23,915 nucleotides of DNA from JBBRLG01 sp038231495 (GTDB lineage Bacteria > Planctomycetota > Planctomycetia > Gemmatales > Gemmataceae), in the NCBI GenBank assembly GCA_038231495.1, contig JBBRLG010000036.1:1-23915 (forward strand), written 5' to 3'. Position numbers and translations under genes: made by a program. Shown piece by piece: positions 23,822 through 23,915 of this stretch. Positions within the stretch are counted from its first letter, which is position 1; the number at the start of each line of letters is the position of its first letter. The notes beneath the pieces were generated by a model. That model worked only from the letters and a program-made list of their open reading frames with translations, did no database searches and was not told the origin of the DNA.

Positions 23822-23915
23822 GTAACCGTTCACCGGCATCAACTGCTCCCCCCCTTGCGAAGGGGGGGTAGGGGGGGTAAGAACGATTAAAGTACTCGGT
23901 CATGGCGCTCTCTTA
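23822..23915 (+). mobile_element. MITE-like element, copy 5 (forward, cut by window end)
   Basis: The left end GTAACCGTTCAC is followed by CGGCATCAAC, the left C7/G7 hairpin (CTTGCGAAG variant) and the centre AAAGTACTCGGTCATGGCGC, closely matching copy 1. The right end lies beyond the window. The 8 bp immediately upstream are GCGGTTTG (23814-23821). Nothing else was recognised between the kinase promoter and this element. Confidence 0.85.

Overview
The window looks like chromosomal DNA from a planctomycete, most likely family Gemmataceae. The basis is high GC, a large Ser/Thr kinase-WD40 protein with DLG in place of DFG, a DUF1571 lipoprotein, a Uma2 protein, lipoproteins with Pro- or Gly-rich linkers, and gene-poor junctions full of GC-rich palindromes. 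No tRNA, rRNA or CRISPR was seen. Family names come from recognising sequence; no search was run.

Layout. 1-1183: a HigB/HigA-type toxin-antitoxin pair with a leaderless-type promoter, flanked by integron attC-like sequences (one fairly complete, one half) and followed by about 390 bp with no recognisable gene. 1184-4497 (+): a coiled-coil lipoprotein, a small NifU-domain protein, a DUF1571 lipoprotein and a Uma2 protein with a tandem-repeat coiled-coil tail. 4511-9021 (-): a two-subunit 2-oxoacid:ferredoxin oxidoreductase (korA, korB) bracketed by two related CBS-domain genes. 9361-12526 (+): a tightly overlapping lactate-utilisation-type operon, lutA - internally duplicated membrane protein - lutB, with no lutC in the window. 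12560-13711 (-): a GNAT acetyltransferase and an unknown protein, separated by an intrinsic terminator. 13827-16945 (-): two paralogous exported proteins. 17195-18079 (-) is purC, divergent from an acyl-CoA synthetase at 18403-20097 (+). 20160-23655 (-): a response regulator with a Cys4 tail, a possible 33-residue ORF and a Ser/Thr kinase with WD40 repeats.

The most notable structure lies between the genes. Five copies of a roughly 135-bp hairpin-rich element occur, with terminal inverted repeats GTAACCGTTCAC. Three complete copies are each flanked by a perfect, different 8-bp direct repeat: GGCCAGTA, CATCCTTC and GTTTATTC. This is a MITE-like element; GTAA ends plus 8-bp duplications suggest mobilisation by an IS66-type transposase. 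One copy landed inside a stop codon. Another split a heptamer palindrome that is restored when the element is removed in silico. Two other repeat classes share the junctions: four GCCGCTTGCGGC palindromes (36-50 bp) and inverted heptamer-repeat elements.

Functionally, KorAB would link 2-oxoacid oxidation to ferredoxin, with the CBS proteins as possible nucleotide-responsive partners. LutA/LutB would oxidise lactate or a related hydroxyacid. The other genes look like ordinary metabolism, signalling or envelope functions.
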